From Ancylobacter vacuolatus (GTDB lineage Bacteria; Pseudomonadota; Alphaproteobacteria; Rhizobiales; Xanthobacteraceae), in NCBI RefSeq assembly GCF_030813595.1, contig NZ_JAUSUH010000003.1, positions 62,001 to 126,000 on the forward strand: 64,000 nucleotides of DNA, written 5' to 3'. The notes beneath the pieces were generated by a model, which ran no database searches, was not told where the DNA came from, and worked only from the letters and a program-made list of their open reading frames with translations. Position numbers and translations under genes: made by a program. Shown in pieces: positions 50,845 to 60,145 of the stretch (position 1 is its first letter; every line of letters starts with the position of its first letter).

Positions 50845-50934
50845 CTCGGTCCTCTCCGGCCGTGGACGTGCCGGCAGGACAAAGCCGCGCCGATCACGCC
50901 CCGAAGGCCGTTCGATCATGCGCGTTGAGTGACG

Positions 50935-51087
50935 TTAACGCTTACGTGCACGCGCGCGGTTCACCGACAATGCCAGGCGACACTCTCGGCATGCACCGCG
51001 CTCCGCGTGCAGTGCCCCCTTTCTAATTTCCTTCGCCGCGTCCCGCAATTGCCGTCTGCTCACGACCGCGCGCGTTTCGTACTCCAT
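50935..51087 (-). CDS. Possible small Cys/Arg-rich protein
   Basis: A 50-residue open frame (MEYETRAVVSRRQLRDAAKE..., CRECRLAL near the end). GGAG lies nine bases before ATG 51087, and the frame sits alone in the divergent spacer before the YcaQ-like gene. A CxxC motif suggests metal binding. There is no family support; it may not be real. Confidence 0.3.
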   Translation of the reverse strand: MEYETRAVVSRRQLRDAAKEIRKGALHAERGACRECRLALSVNRARARKR

Positions 51088-51123
51088 CTGTTCTAGCTCC
51101 ACGCCGCGCCTTAAGATCGGGCC

Positions 51124-52323
51124 ATGACGATTCGCCTCGCCAATGCAGATGCACGCCGCGTCTTCCTCGCCAAGCAGGGTCTCTGCCGCCCGCGCGGCGC
51201 GCTCAGCAAGGCCGGGCTGCTCGAACTCATCGAGACGATCGGCTTCGTGCAGGTGGACAGCATCGCCACGGTGGAGCGGGCACACCACCACATCCTGTTC
51301 GCCCGCAACCCGAGCTACAAGCGCGAGCACCTCACCGCCCTGCTGGAGGCGGACGGCGCGCTGTTCGAGCACTGGACGCATGACGCGGCCATCATCCCCA
51401 CCGCCTTCTTCCCCCAGTGGAAGCACCGCTTCGCCCGGGCGCGGGAGACGCTGGCGGCGCGCTGGCGCTCGTGGCACGAGAACGGCTTCGAAACCTATGT
51501 CGACCATGTGCTGGAGCGGGTGCGCCGTGAGGGCCCGCTGATGGCGCGGGATTTCGAGCAGGACCCGGCCGCCGGCCCGCGCCCGCCCGGCGGCTGGTGG
51601 AACTGGCACCCGGAAAAGACCGCGCTGGAATATCACTGGCGCACCGGCGCGCTGGCCATAGCCGGGCGCGAGGGCTTCCAGAAGCGCTACGACCTCACCG
51701 AGCGCGTCATCCCCGCACCCCACCGCGTGCCCGAGATGACGGGCGAGGCCTTCATCGACTGGGCCTGCACCTCGGCGCTGGAGCGGCTCGGCTTCGCCAC
51801 CTCAGGCGAGATCGCCGCCTTCTGGGACCTCGTCACGCCGGAGGAGGCGAAGGGCTGGGTCGCCGCCAATCTCGACCGCCTGGAGCCGGTGCTGATCGAG
51901 GGCGTGGCGGGCAAACCCCGCCCCTCGCACGCCTTCGCCGGCAGCGCCGCGCTGTTTGATTCCCTGCCCGCCCCGCCCGCGCGGCTGCGGGTGCTGAGCC
52001 CGTTCGACCCGCTGCTGCGCGACCGTGCCCGGGCGGAACGGCTGTTCGGTTTCAACTACCGGATCGAGGTGTTCGTGCCGGCGGAAAAGCGCGTCTATGG
52101 CTATTACGTCTTCCCGATCCTGGAAGGCGACCGGATGGTGGGGCGCATCGACATGAAGGCGGACCGCAAGGCCGGCTCGCTTGATGTGCGCCGGCTCTGG
52201 CTGGAGCCGGGTGTGCGCGCCTCTGCCGGGCGGCTCGCGGCGCTCGACGCTGAACTCGCCCGCCTCGGCCGCTTCGCCGGCGTGGAGCGCACGGTTTATC
52301 TCGACGGCTGGCGGGGGGAGTGA
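51124..52323 (+). CDS. Winged-helix DNA glycosylase, YcaQ/AlkX-like (HTH_42)
   Basis: A 399-residue protein of the crosslink-repair glycosylase family. IGFVQVDSIATVERAHHHIL carries the catalytic Q-x-D motif of the AlkX/YcaQ branch (Q-V-D here), at about residues 43-45. Three winged-helix domains are expected; FEHWTHDAAIIP and RVLSPFDPLLRDRARAERLFGFNYRIEVFVP are strongly conserved blocks. It would unhook interstrand crosslinks or alkylated bases. Monocistronic. Confidence 0.88.
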   Translation: MTIRLANADARRVFLAKQGLCRPRGALSKAGLLELIETIGFVQVDSIATVERAHHHILFARNPSYKREHLTALLEADGALFEHWTHDAAIIPTAFFPQWKHRFARARETLAARWRSWHENGFETYVDHVLERVRREGPLMARDFEQDPAAGPRPPGGWWNWHPEKTALEYHWRTGALAIAGREGFQKRYDLTERVIPAPHRVPEMTGEAFIDWACTSALERLGFATSGEIAAFWDLVTPEEAKGWVAANLDRLEPVLIEGVAGKPRPSHAFAGSAALFDSLPAPPARLRVLSPFDPLLRDRARAERLFGFNYRIEVFVPAEKRVYGYYVFPILEGDRMVGRIDMKADRKAGSLDVRRLWLEPGVRASAGRLAALDAELARLGRFAGVERTVYLDGWRGE

Positions 52324-52368
52324 GGCGCGGCGGGCGCCTTCCTCATCTCCGGGCTTGATGAGACGCGC

Positions 52369-52477
52369 CGTCATCCTGAGGTGCGAGCGCAGCGAGCCTC
52401 GAAGGATGGTTCTGCCATACGCGCCCGCGCGGGCATCCTTCGAGGCCCGGCCTACGGCCGGGCACCTCAGGATGACG
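52369..52477. repeat. Palindromic repeat family B, two inverted units
   Basis: First unit CGTCATCCTGAGGTGCGAGC to AGCCTCGAAGGATGG, second unit CATCCTTCGAGGCCCGGCC to CACCTCAGGATGACGG, in opposite orientation. This is the same family as the elements within the head module. It lies between the YcaQ-like gene and the TPP riboswitch; the spacer 52324-52713 holds this repeat and the riboswitch. Confidence 0.75.
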
Positions 52478-52532
52478 GCGTTCCGAGCCCCCCATTTGCC
52501 CCTGCCCGGCCGCTCTGCTAGCCTCGATCCGT

Positions 52533-52627
52533 CCGAGGGGTGTCCCGCCGGCCGCAAGGCTGAAGGGGCTGAGATGGCAGCCGCCAGACCCTTTGAACCT
52601 GATCCGGGTCATGCCGGCGAAGGGACG
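52533..52627 (+). promoter_or_regulatory. TPP (thiamine pyrophosphate) riboswitch
   Basis: The THI element is nearly consensus: GAGGGGTGTCC at the 5' side, GGGGCTGAGATGG (CUGAGA pyrimidine-binding), ACCCTTTGAACCTGATCCGG and GGTCATGCCGGCGAAGGGA at the 3' side. It precedes the thiY-like gene by about 90 bases. Binding of TPP should reduce thiY expression. No U-rich terminator is evident in the platform, so control is probably translational. Confidence 0.93.
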
Positions 52628-52713
52628 GAGCGACGGCGGGGCCCTGCAGGACAGGCGTCCGCGCCGGATTTCCCCCGAAAGCTCGCGCCGGGTCTCCAAC
52701 TGGGAGGAGATCC

Positions 52714-53664
52714 ATGTTCAAGAACCTTGCCGCCCGCACCGGCGCCCTGCTGCTCGCCGTCACGCTCGGCCTCGCGCCGGCAGCGGCGGCCGACAAGCTC
52801 ACCGTCCTGCTGGACTGGTATGTGAACCCCGACCACGCGCCGCTCATCCTCGCGCAGGAGAAGGGCTTCTTCAAAGCCCATGACCTCGATGTCGAGCTGG
52901 TCGCCCCGGCCGACCCCTCCGCCCCGCCGCGCCTTGTCGCCGCCGGACAGGCCGATATCGCGGTCAGCTACCAGCCGAGCCTCTATCTGCAGGTGAAGGA
53001 AGGCCTGCCGCTCGCACGCTTCGGCACGCTCATCTCCACCCCGCTCACCGCGCTGGTGGTGCTGAAGGACGGGCCGATCAAGTCGCTCGCCGACCTCAAG
53101 GGCAAGACGGTCGGCTATTCCGTCGCCGGGCTGGAGGACGCACTGCTCGTCACCATGCTGGCAAGCGTCGGGCTGAAGCCCACCGACGTCACCATGATCA
53201 ACGTCAATTTCGCCCTCTCCCCCGCGCTGGTCGCCGGCAAGGTCGATGCGGTGATCGGCGCCTACCGCAATTTCGAGCTCACCCAGATCCGCCTGGAGGG
53301 CAAGGAGGGCCGCGCCTTCTTCCCCGAGGAACACGGCGTGCCTGTCTTCGACGAGCTGATCTATGTCGCCCATAGGGACAAGCTCGCCGATCCCCGGCTG
53401 AAGCGCTTCCTCGCGGCGGTGGAGGACGCCACCATCTACATCCTCAACCATCCGGATGAAGCGTGGGGGCTGTTCGTCAAGGCCAACCCGAAGCTCGACG
53501 ACGAGCTGAACCGCACCGCCTGGACCGACACGCTGCGCCGCTTCGCCCACGCCCCGGCGGGCTTGGACGCCGGCCGCTATGCCCGCTTCGGGGAGTTCAT
53601 GAAGGGCCACGGGCTGATCGACACGGTCGAGCCGGTCTCGGTCTACGCGCCGCCCCTGCCCTAG
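52714..53664 (+). CDS. thiY: Thiamine-precursor ABC transporter substrate-binding protein
   Basis: A 316-residue periplasmic NMT1/THI5-like binding protein. Signal peptide to AAAAD near 29. LTVLLDWYVNPDHAPLILAQ at the start of the mature part is the ThiY/HMP-binding block, and AAGQADIAVSYQPSLYLQVK and VDAVIGAYRNFELTQ complete it. GGAGGAGATCC precedes the ATG. The TPP riboswitch just upstream assigns it to pyrimidine-precursor (formylaminopyrimidine or HMP) uptake. The ATPase and permease are not adjacent; the permease at 49292 is one candidate. Confidence 0.9.
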   Translation: MFKNLAARTGALLLAVTLGLAPAAAADKLTVLLDWYVNPDHAPLILAQEKGFFKAHDLDVELVAPADPSAPPRLVAAGQADIAVSYQPSLYLQVKEGLPLARFGTLISTPLTALVVLKDGPIKSLADLKGKTVGYSVAGLEDALLVTMLASVGLKPTDVTMINVNFALSPALVAGKVDAVIGAYRNFELTQIRLEGKEGRAFFPEEHGVPVFDELIYVAHRDKLADPRLKRFLAAVEDATIYILNHPDEAWGLFVKANPKLDDELNRTAWTDTLRRFAHAPAGLDAGRYARFGEFMKGHGLIDTVEPVSVYAPPLP

Positions 53665-53783
53665 GCGCCTGCGTCCGCCGTCACGGCCGGGCGGCGCCGG
53701 CACGCGCAGCGCCGCCCGGTCTTCCGATCCCCGCCCAGCGATGCTAACCGATGCGGGGGCAGCTGGGATGCAGAGGGGCAGGC

Positions 53784-55085
53784 ATGAGCAATGTGCCGTA
53801 TCACGCAGTGGCAATCGGGATCGGCGCCGTCGTCGGCGTTCTCGGTTCCGCCTTTCATGTCGGCGTCGAGACGCTCACCGCCGCCTGGCCGGCCTATCTC
53901 GACACTGGCCTCGGCCTTGACGGCTTCCCCCTCTATGCCGCCGCCGCGCTGGTCGCCGCCGCGATGACGGTGGCCTCGCTCTGGCTGGTGCGCCGCTTCG
54001 CCCCGGAGGCGAGCGGCTCCGGCGTGCCGGAGATCGAGGGCGCGATGGAAGGGCTGCGCGAGGTGCGCTGGCATCGCGTGCTGCCTGTGAAGTTTGTCGC
54101 CGGCATGCTCTCGCTGTCCTCCGGCATGGTGCTGGGGCGCGAGGGGCCGACCATCCATATCGGCGCGTCGGTCGCCAAGGCGGCCTCCGATCTGATGAAA
54201 TGGTCGGGCGAGGACATGCGCGCCCTGCTCGCCGCCGGCGGCGCGGCCGGCCTTGCCGCCGCCTTCAACGCGCCGCTGGCCGCCGTGCTGTTCGTCATCG
54301 AGGAAACGCGCCGGCAGTTCCCCTATTCCTCGCGCTCCTATATCGCCGTGGTGCTGGCCTCGATCGCCAGCGCCATCGTCACCGAGTACCTCACCGGCAG
54401 CCGGCCCTATATGCTGCTGGAAGCCGCGACCATCCCCTATGCCTGGCTGCCGGCCTTCGTGGTGCTCGGCGCCCTTCTCGGCGTGGCCGGCTTCGTCTTC
54501 AACCGCACGCTGGTCTGGTCGCTCGACCATGTGCGCCGGCTGGGCATGCGCACCTCATTCTACATCTTCCCGACCATTGTCGGCCTCACCGTGGGCGTCT
54601 TGATGTTCGTGCGGCCGGAGGCGACGCAGGGCGGCGAATTGCTGGCGGTTCAGCTCACCCGCGAGAACCTGCCACTGGCCATGCTGGCCTTCGTGGTGCT
54701 GCTGCGCTTCGTCATGACCATGGCGAGCTATTCCACCGGGGTGGCCGGCGGCATCTTCGCGCCGATCCTGGCGCTCGCGACCACCATCGGCCTCTGCTAC
54801 GGCACCACGCTGGACCTGTTCTTCACCCTGCCGGACCAGGCGCACACCACCTTCGCCATCGCCGCCATGGGCGGGCTGTTCGCCGCCACCATCGGCGCGC
54901 CGCTGGTCGGCATGGTGCTGGTGCTGGAACTCACCAGCGCCTATGCGGTGCTGGTGCCGGTGATGATCTCAGCGATCTTCGCGCACATGGTGTTCCTGGC
55001 GCTCGGCGGACGGCCGATCTACGAAATCCTGCTGGAGCGTACGCTCGCCATCGAGGCGGAGGCCCGCGCCGCCGCCTCGCGCTGA
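53784..55085 (+). CDS. ClC-family chloride/proton antiporter
   Basis: A 433-residue inner-membrane exchanger. Selectivity motifs: EASGSGVPEIEG (GSGIP-type), LGREGPTIHIGA with the gating Glu of GREGP, and GGIFAPILAL (GxFxP). The internal Glu of EETRRQFPYS, at the position of E. coli E203, supports H+/Cl- antiport rather than a channel. Start ATG 53784 with AGAGGGG upstream. No CBS domain. Likely role in acid or halide resistance. Confidence 0.9.
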   Translation: MSNVPYHAVAIGIGAVVGVLGSAFHVGVETLTAAWPAYLDTGLGLDGFPLYAAAALVAAAMTVASLWLVRRFAPEASGSGVPEIEGAMEGLREVRWHRVLPVKFVAGMLSLSSGMVLGREGPTIHIGASVAKAASDLMKWSGEDMRALLAAGGAAGLAAAFNAPLAAVLFVIEETRRQFPYSSRSYIAVVLASIASAIVTEYLTGSRPYMLLEAATIPYAWLPAFVVLGALLGVAGFVFNRTLVWSLDHVRRLGMRTSFYIFPTIVGLTVGVLMFVRPEATQGGELLAVQLTRENLPLAMLAFVVLLRFVMTMASYSTGVAGGIFAPILALATTIGLCYGTTLDLFFTLPDQAHTTFAIAAMGGLFAATIGAPLVGMVLVLELTSAYAVLVPVMISAIFAHMVFLALGGRPIYEILLERTLAIEAEARAAASR

Positions 55086-55089
55086 ACGC

Positions 55090-56838
55090 CTACGCCGCCA
55101 CCGGCTCCGGCCCGAGAGCGATCAGCCGCGCCGGCCCCTCGCCCTCGCGGGTCAGCACCAGCTGGCGCTCGTGCTGCTCGATCAGGGTGGAGCGGTGGCC
55201 GATGGAGAGCAGCGCGGTCTGCGGCAGCCGCGCGCGCAGCAGCAGGTAGAGCGCGCCCTCGCTCGCCTCATCAAGCGCCGAGGTGGCCTCATCCAGCAGC
55301 AGCACGTCCGGCTCGACCAGCAGCGCACGCGCCACCGCAAGCCGCTGCTGCTCGCCGCCCGACAGGATGGAGGCCCAGGGCGCGCTCTCGTCCAGCCGCG
55401 CGGCAAGAGCCGGCAGGCCGACCGCCTCCAGCGCCTCGCGCAGCCGCTCGTCGTCGTATTTTTCCAGCGGGTCGGGATAGGCCAGCGCGCCGCGCAGCGT
55501 GCCGACGGGCAGATAGGGCCGCTGCGGCAGGGTCAGCACCCGCGCGCCGGGCGCGATCGCCACCTCGCCATGGCCATGCGGCCAGATGCCGGCAATGGCG
55601 CGCAAAAGCGTGCTCTTGCCGCTGCCCGAGGGGCCGGAGAGCAGCACCCGCTCGCCGCGCGCGAGGTCCAGCGCGGCCACCTCGACAAGGGCGCGCCCGT
55701 CCGGCAGCCGCACTTCCATGGCGCTGACCGCCAGCGGCGCCGGGCCCTTTGCCGGCACGCGGTGGAAAGCGCTGCGCAGCGCCTCGGCCTGCGTCGCCTG
55801 CACCGACTTCTCGAAGCCAATGAGCCGGTCGACCACCGATTTCCACTCCGCCAGCGTCGTATAGGCGTTGATGAAGAAGGAGAACGAGCCCTGCACCTGG
55901 CCGAAGGCGGAGCCGGTCTGCATCAGCTGGCCGAACGGGATCGCACCGGTGAAATAGGCCGGCGCAACCACGACGAAGGGAAAGATGATCGAGAGCTGGC
56001 CATAGCCCGATGTGAACCAGGTCAGCCGCTTCTGAGCGATCATGATGCCCCAGTAATTGTGCACGACATAACCGAAGCGCGAGAGCAGGCGCACGCGCTC
56101 CACCGGCCCGCCCTGCATCAGCGCGATCTGCTCGCCATTCTCGCGCACCCGCACGAGGTCGACGCGGTAATTGGCCTCATAGCGCTGCTGGTCGTAGTTC
56201 AGCTTCACCAGCACCCGGCCGATCAGGTGGGCGATCAGCGTGCCCGCCGCCGCATAGGCGAACGCCGCCCAGACGAGATAGCCGGGAATGTCCCAGCTGG
56301 TGCCGAACAGGTTGAAGGCGAAATCACCCGACAGCCCCCACAGGATGACGGCGAAGGAGCCCAGCGTCATCACCGCGCTCAACAGGCCGAGGAACAGGCC
56401 AATGGTCTGGCTGACATAGGAATTGATGTCCTCGGCAATGCGCTGGTCGGGGTTGTCGGCCTCGTCGCCCTTCAGCCGCATGCGGTAATGGGTCTCGTCC
56501 GCCAGCCAGGCGGTGAGGTATTTCTCCGTCATCCAGGTGCGCCAGCGTATCTGCAGCCACTGGCGCAGATAGACTTGGTAGACCGCCACGGCGATGGCGC
56601 AGGCGGCGTAGAAGCTGAAGATCCAGAGCTGGTGGACGAAGGTGGCGTAGTCCTTCTCCTGGATCGCGTTGTAGAACACCGCGTTCCACTGGTTGATCAG
56701 CACGATCACATAGACCCAGCCCACCTCCATCGCGATGATCGCTGCCAGCAGCGCGCCGCCGCGCCATTTGTCGTCGCCACGGAAATAGGGGATCGACAGC
56801 CGCCAGACATCGGCGAGCAGGGAGGAAATGGCACGCAA
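55090..56838 (-). CDS. ABC transporter with fused membrane and ATPase domains (SbmA/BacA-YddA type)
   Basis: A 582-residue half-transporter. Residues 1-~330 are an ABC_membrane_2 (SbmA/BacA-like) domain with six helices (NQWNAVFYNAIQEKDYATFV, EDINSYVSQTIGLFLGLLSA). The C-terminal ATPase has Walker A SGPSGSGKSTLLRA, Q-loop LPQRPYLPVG, signature LSGGEQQRLAVARAL and Walker B VLLLDEATSALDE. The group transports vitamins or peptides; the substrate is not known. It ends four bases from the ClC gene, convergent. Confidence 0.9.
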   Translation of the reverse strand: MRAISSLLADVWRLSIPYFRGDDKWRGGALLAAIIAMEVGWVYVIVLINQWNAVFYNAIQEKDYATFVHQLWIFSFYAACAIAVAVYQVYLRQWLQIRWRTWMTEKYLTAWLADETHYRMRLKGDEADNPDQRIAEDINSYVSQTIGLFLGLLSAVMTLGSFAVILWGLSGDFAFNLFGTSWDIPGYLVWAAFAYAAAGTLIAHLIGRVLVKLNYDQQRYEANYRVDLVRVRENGEQIALMQGGPVERVRLLSRFGYVVHNYWGIMIAQKRLTWFTSGYGQLSIIFPFVVVAPAYFTGAIPFGQLMQTGSAFGQVQGSFSFFINAYTTLAEWKSVVDRLIGFEKSVQATQAEALRSAFHRVPAKGPAPLAVSAMEVRLPDGRALVEVAALDLARGERVLLSGPSGSGKSTLLRAIAGIWPHGHGEVAIAPGARVLTLPQRPYLPVGTLRGALAYPDPLEKYDDERLREALEAVGLPALAARLDESAPWASILSGGEQQRLAVARALLVEPDVLLLDEATSALDEASEGALYLLLRARLPQTALLSIGHRSTLIEQHERQLVLTREGEGPARLIALGPEPVAA

Positions 56839-56971
56839 GGGGGCTACTCCGGCAGAGGTCGCGATTGCCTCATCTACGCCGGGCGAAGCTGGCGGGAGGG
56901 TGGCCGCAACATTACCGTTTGGAGAGCTTGGGCGCCATTCCCCGTTACCCCCGCGCCGACTGGCAAAAGCA

Positions 56972-56998
56972 AAGCGCGGACGCCGGGCGCCCGCGCTT
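56972..56998 (-). terminator. Probable terminator of phnCDE
   Basis: AAGCGCGG / CCGCGCTT, eight-pair stem with an eleven-base GC-rich loop that can pair further. On the minus strand it is followed by TGCTTTTGCC, a weak T tract. It lies 35 bases after the phnE stop. Confidence 0.5.
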
Positions 56999-57032
56999 CA
57001 TCACGTCGCTGGGGAAGGCGTGCCGGCGCGCC

Positions 57033-57857
57033 TCAGATGAACTTCTTGCGGATGCGCTGGCTCACCATGTCGAGCAGCGAGACGGTGATCACCACCATGA
57101 TCAGGATCGCCGAGGCCTGCGAATAGAGAAAGCCGCGCATGGTCTCGTTGAAGGTCATGCCGATGCCGCCGCCGCCGACAATGCCGAGCACGGTGGCGGA
57201 GCGGACATTGGATTCGAAGCGGTAGAGCGCATAGGAGATCCACAGCGGCATCACCTGCGGCAGCACGCCATAGATGACCTCCTGCAGCCAGGTGCCGCCG
57301 GTGCCGCGAATGCCCTCGACCGGGGCGGGATCAATCGCCTCAACGGCCTCGGAGAACAGCTTGGCCACCACGCCTGTGGTGTGCACGAACAGCGCCAGCA
57401 CGCCGGCAAAGGGACCGAGGCCGACGGCGGCGATGAAGATCAGCGCGAAGACCAGCTCGTTGATGGCGCGGCAGGCGTCCATCAGCCGGCGCACGGTGAA
57501 CACCATCCAGTGCGGCGCGACATTCTCGGCCGAGAGGATGCCGAGCGGGATGCCGGCGATCACCGCCAGCACGGTGCCCCAGATGGCGATCGCCAGCGTC
57601 TCCAGCATGGCGTTGACGTAGACGTCCCAGTCGGTGAAATCGGGGCGCAGGAAGTCGGCGCCGAGTGTCGCCATGTTCCCGGAATCGCGCCAGAGCTGCG
57701 CCGGGTTCATCTCCGCCTCGTACCAGGCGGCCACCAGGATGACGACCGTGACAGCGGCCAGCACCAGCCGGAACAGCCGTGTCGTGAGCGGCGTCACCGG
57801 CGGCGCCGGCATGGTGCGCGTGGCGGTGCGGTGGGCGTCGTCGGCAGCGGCAAACAT
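57033..57857 (-). CDS. phnE: Phosphonate ABC transporter permease
   Basis: A 274-residue inner-membrane permease with about six helices. [22 protein letters not shown], the EAA loop region [20 protein letters not shown] and [21 protein letters not shown] are PhnE blocks. Last gene of phnC-phnD-phnE. It is separated from phnD by 139 bases that hold a half copy of palindromic repeat A. Confidence 0.92.
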   Translation of the reverse strand: MFAAADDAHRTATRTMPAPPVTPLTTRLFRLVLAAVTVVILVAAWYEAEMNPAQLWRDSGNMATLGADFLRPDFTDWDVYVNAMLETLAIAIWGTVLAVIAGIPLGILSAENVAPHWMVFTVRRLMDACRAINELVFALIFIAAVGLGPFAGVLALFVHTTGVVAKLFSEAVEAIDPAPVEGIRGTGGTWLQEVIYGVLPQVMPLWISYALYRFESNVRSATVLGIVGGGGIGMTFNETMRGFLYSQASAILIMVVITVSLLDMVSQRIRKKFI

Positions 57858-57911
57858 GTGGCTATCCCCGTGATCGTCGTCCAGCCTGCGTCATGGGCGG
57901 GCTCTGTCGCA

Positions 57912-57949
57912 GCGATCCCGGATCGGCCTTTCGGCCGTCCGGGATGACG
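57912..57949. repeat. Palindromic repeat family A, half copy
   Basis: CGATCCCGGATCGGCC, then TTTCGGCCGTCCGGGATGACG: only the right half of the family A unit, in the phnD-phnE spacer. Its GATCCCGG/CCGGGAT-type arms can fold and may act as an mRNA boundary between the two genes. Confidence 0.65.
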
Positions 57950-57996
57950 TTTGTCGGTGGGCAGGATGCGGGACCGCGCGTGCGGTCCCGCGCGCC

Positions 57997-58998
57997 TCAC
58001 ATGCTGGGGAGCTTCTTCTGCTGGTCTTCGAGAGCGGCGAGCTTGGCGTCGATCTCCTTGACCTTCGCGGCCTTCTCGTCAGCCGAGAGCTTGTCGTCGT
58101 TCTGGACCTTGACCTTGGCCTTGAACAGTTCGAGCTGGCGGACCGGGATCAGCTGGGCGTCGGAGGAGGCGAGGAAGGGGCCCCAGCCGTCCGAGGTCTT
58201 GGCGAGAACCTCACGGGCGTGGACGATCTCTTCCGGGGTGCCGAGGCGGCCATAGCTCATGAAGAAGTAGTAGATCTTCGCCTTCAGGTCGGCCGGCAGG
58301 TCCTTGCGCCACACGATCGGGTCGCCGGCGATCAGCGGCGAGCGCCACACTTCCTTGATCTTGGCGGCTTCGGCCGGGCGGGTCGCCTGCAGGCGCGACA
58401 CGTTTTCGGTGTTGTTGGTGGCGAAGTCGATCTGCTTGTTGGCGACCGCGAGCAGGTTGCCTTCATGGTTCGAGGCGACGACGCGCTTGTAGCACTTGCT
58501 CGGATCGACATTGTTCAGCGCGAACACGTAGTAGCTCGGCACCAGGAAGCCCGAGGTCGAGTTCGGATCGCCATTGCCGAAGTTATAGCCCTTCGAGCAA
58601 TCGAGGATGTCCTTGAGATTGTTGATGTCGGTGCGATCGACATTGGTGACGATCAGCGAGTAGTAGCCCGAGGAACCGTCCGGCTTGGCGGTCTTGACGA
58701 ACACTTCGCCATTGGCGCGGTCCACCGCTTCCATGGCCGACTTGTTGCCGTACCAGGCGATGTCGACCTTCTTGAAGCGCATGCCTTCGATCACGCCGGC
58801 ATAGTCGCCGACGAAGAAGGGCTTCACCGGAACGCCGATGGCCTTTTCCATGTCCTTGATCAGGGGCTCGAAGCTCTTGGCGAGGTTGGCCGAGGACTCG
58901 GTGGAGATGAAGCCGAAGTTCAGCTCCTTGATCTCTTCGGCGCGGGCCTGAACGGCAAGGGCGGCCAGCGTGAGGCCGGCAGCGATGAGACGCTTCAT
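57997..58998 (-). CDS. phnD: Phosphonate ABC transporter substrate-binding protein
   Basis: A 333-residue periplasmic binding protein. Signal peptide to ARA near residue 20; ELNFGFISTESSANLAKSFE opens the mature protein, and KKVDIAWYGNKSAMEAVDR and NFGNGDPNSTSGFLVPSYYV are typical PhnD ligand-site blocks. The C-terminal tail is a charged helix (KVKVQNDDKLSADEKAAKVK). It binds phosphonates such as 2-aminoethylphosphonate. C-P lyase genes are not in the window. Confidence 0.93.
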   Translation of the reverse strand: MKRLIAAGLTLAALAVQARAEEIKELNFGFISTESSANLAKSFEPLIKDMEKAIGVPVKPFFVGDYAGVIEGMRFKKVDIAWYGNKSAMEAVDRANGEVFVKTAKPDGSSGYYSLIVTNVDRTDINNLKDILDCSKGYNFGNGDPNSTSGFLVPSYYVFALNNVDPSKCYKRVVASNHEGNLLAVANKQIDFATNNTENVSRLQATRPAEAAKIKEVWRSPLIAGDPIVWRKDLPADLKAKIYYFFMSYGRLGTPEEIVHAREVLAKTSDGWGPFLASSDAQLIPVRQLELFKAKVKVQNDDKLSADEKAAKVKEIDAKLAALEDQQKKLPSM

Positions 58999-59012
58999 GG
59001 GGGTTGCTCCTG

Positions 59013-59855
59013 TCAGGAAACGGTCTGGGAGGGGGCTGCGGCTTCGGCCGGGGCCGGCACCACGAACTGGCTGGGAAGGATCAGCTCCTCGGCGCTGGCG
59101 CCGTAGAGCTCGGTCAGAAAGGCGGCGTTGATCTGCGAGGCCGGGCCGTCGAACACGACGCGCCCGGCATTCATCGCCACGATGCGGTCGAAATAGGCAG
59201 TGGCGTAGTCCACCTGGTGCAGCGACACGACCAGCGCGATGCCGTAGTCGCGGCTCATCGTCACCAGCGTGTCCATCACCCGCTTGGCGCTCTTGGGGTC
59301 GAGCGAGGCGATGGGCTCGTCGGCGAGCACCAGCTTGGCGCCCTGCACCAGCGCCCGGGCGATGGCGACGCGCTGCTGCTGGCCGCCGGAAAGCTCGCGC
59401 GCCCGCTTGGCGGCGTGCTGGGCGATGCCGACCTCAGCCAGCGCCGCATAGGCGGTGCGGCGCTCATCGGCATTGAACAGGCCGAGCGTGCCGCGCAGCG
59501 CGTTCATGCGGCCAAGCGCGCCGACCAGCACATTGGTCAGCACGGAGAGCCGGCCCGACAGGGCGAATTGCTGGAACACCAGGCCGATATGGCGGCGGGC
59601 GGTCCGCACGTCGCGGGCCAGCTTGCCGCCTTCCTGCACCTTGATGCCGAAGGAATGCACGGCGCCGGAACCCGACCCGTTGCGGTCGGCCAGGATGAGG
59701 CCGGAGGCGAGGCGGATCAGCGTCGACTTGCCCGACCCCGAGGCGCCGATAAGAGCGACGCGCTCGCCGGGCTGGATGGTGAGCGAGACGTTTTCCACCG
59801 CGCGCATCTGGCCGTAGGTCTTGCTCACTCGGTCGAGTTGAAGGGCTGCCGCCAT
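59013..59855 (-). CDS. phnC: Phosphonate ABC transporter ATP-binding protein
   Basis: A 280-residue ABC ATPase. Walker A IGASGSGKSTLIRLASGL, Q-loop VFQQFALSGRLSV, signature ELSGGQQQRVAIARAL, Walker B LVLADEPIASLDP and a His-loop VSLHQVDYA. First gene of the phnCDE transcript, 71 bases downstream of a Pho box. Its order C-D-E is as in E. coli. The final 25 residues are Ala/Pro-rich. Confidence 0.93.
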   Translation of the reverse strand: MAAALQLDRVSKTYGQMRAVENVSLTIQPGERVALIGASGSGKSTLIRLASGLILADRNGSGSGAVHSFGIKVQEGGKLARDVRTARRHIGLVFQQFALSGRLSVLTNVLVGALGRMNALRGTLGLFNADERRTAYAALAEVGIAQHAAKRARELSGGQQQRVAIARALVQGAKLVLADEPIASLDPKSAKRVMDTLVTMSRDYGIALVVSLHQVDYATAYFDRIVAMNAGRVVFDGPASQINAAFLTELYGASAEELILPSQFVVPAPAEAAAPSQTVS

Positions 59856-59925
59856 CGGTGCTCCGCCGGCCTGTTGAAGACCGGCTTGGGGTAGCCCCCC
59901 GCAGTGACGGGTGGATGAAGCCGCG

Positions 59926-59943
59926 ATTACAGTTCCATGACAC
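59926..59943 (-). promoter_or_regulatory. Pho box of phnCDE
   Basis: The minus strand reads GTGTCAT-GGAA-CTGTAAT, a near-consensus PhoB box (CTGTCAT-N4-CTGTAAT/CTGTCAT, with 7-base half-sites spaced by four). It lies 71 bases before the phnC start codon, in the 290-base spacer shared with the divergent membrane protein gene. Phosphate starvation should switch on the operon. Confidence 0.8.
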
Positions 59944-60145
59944 GGCCCCCGCCCTGTCGCCGCGCGGCTTTCAGGCGGTATTCAGGTGCAAGGAGCGCCC
60001 CTCTGCGGACCCTTGGAGGCCTGCCGCGCCCCGCACGGTGCCGGTGGGAAAAACCCTGCCGCTCCATCGGCTTCATTGACTTCGGCGCGGCTTCGTCAGC
60101 ACACTCGCCGCGGGTTCGGGCAGGCTGAACGGGAGCGGGGGCCGC

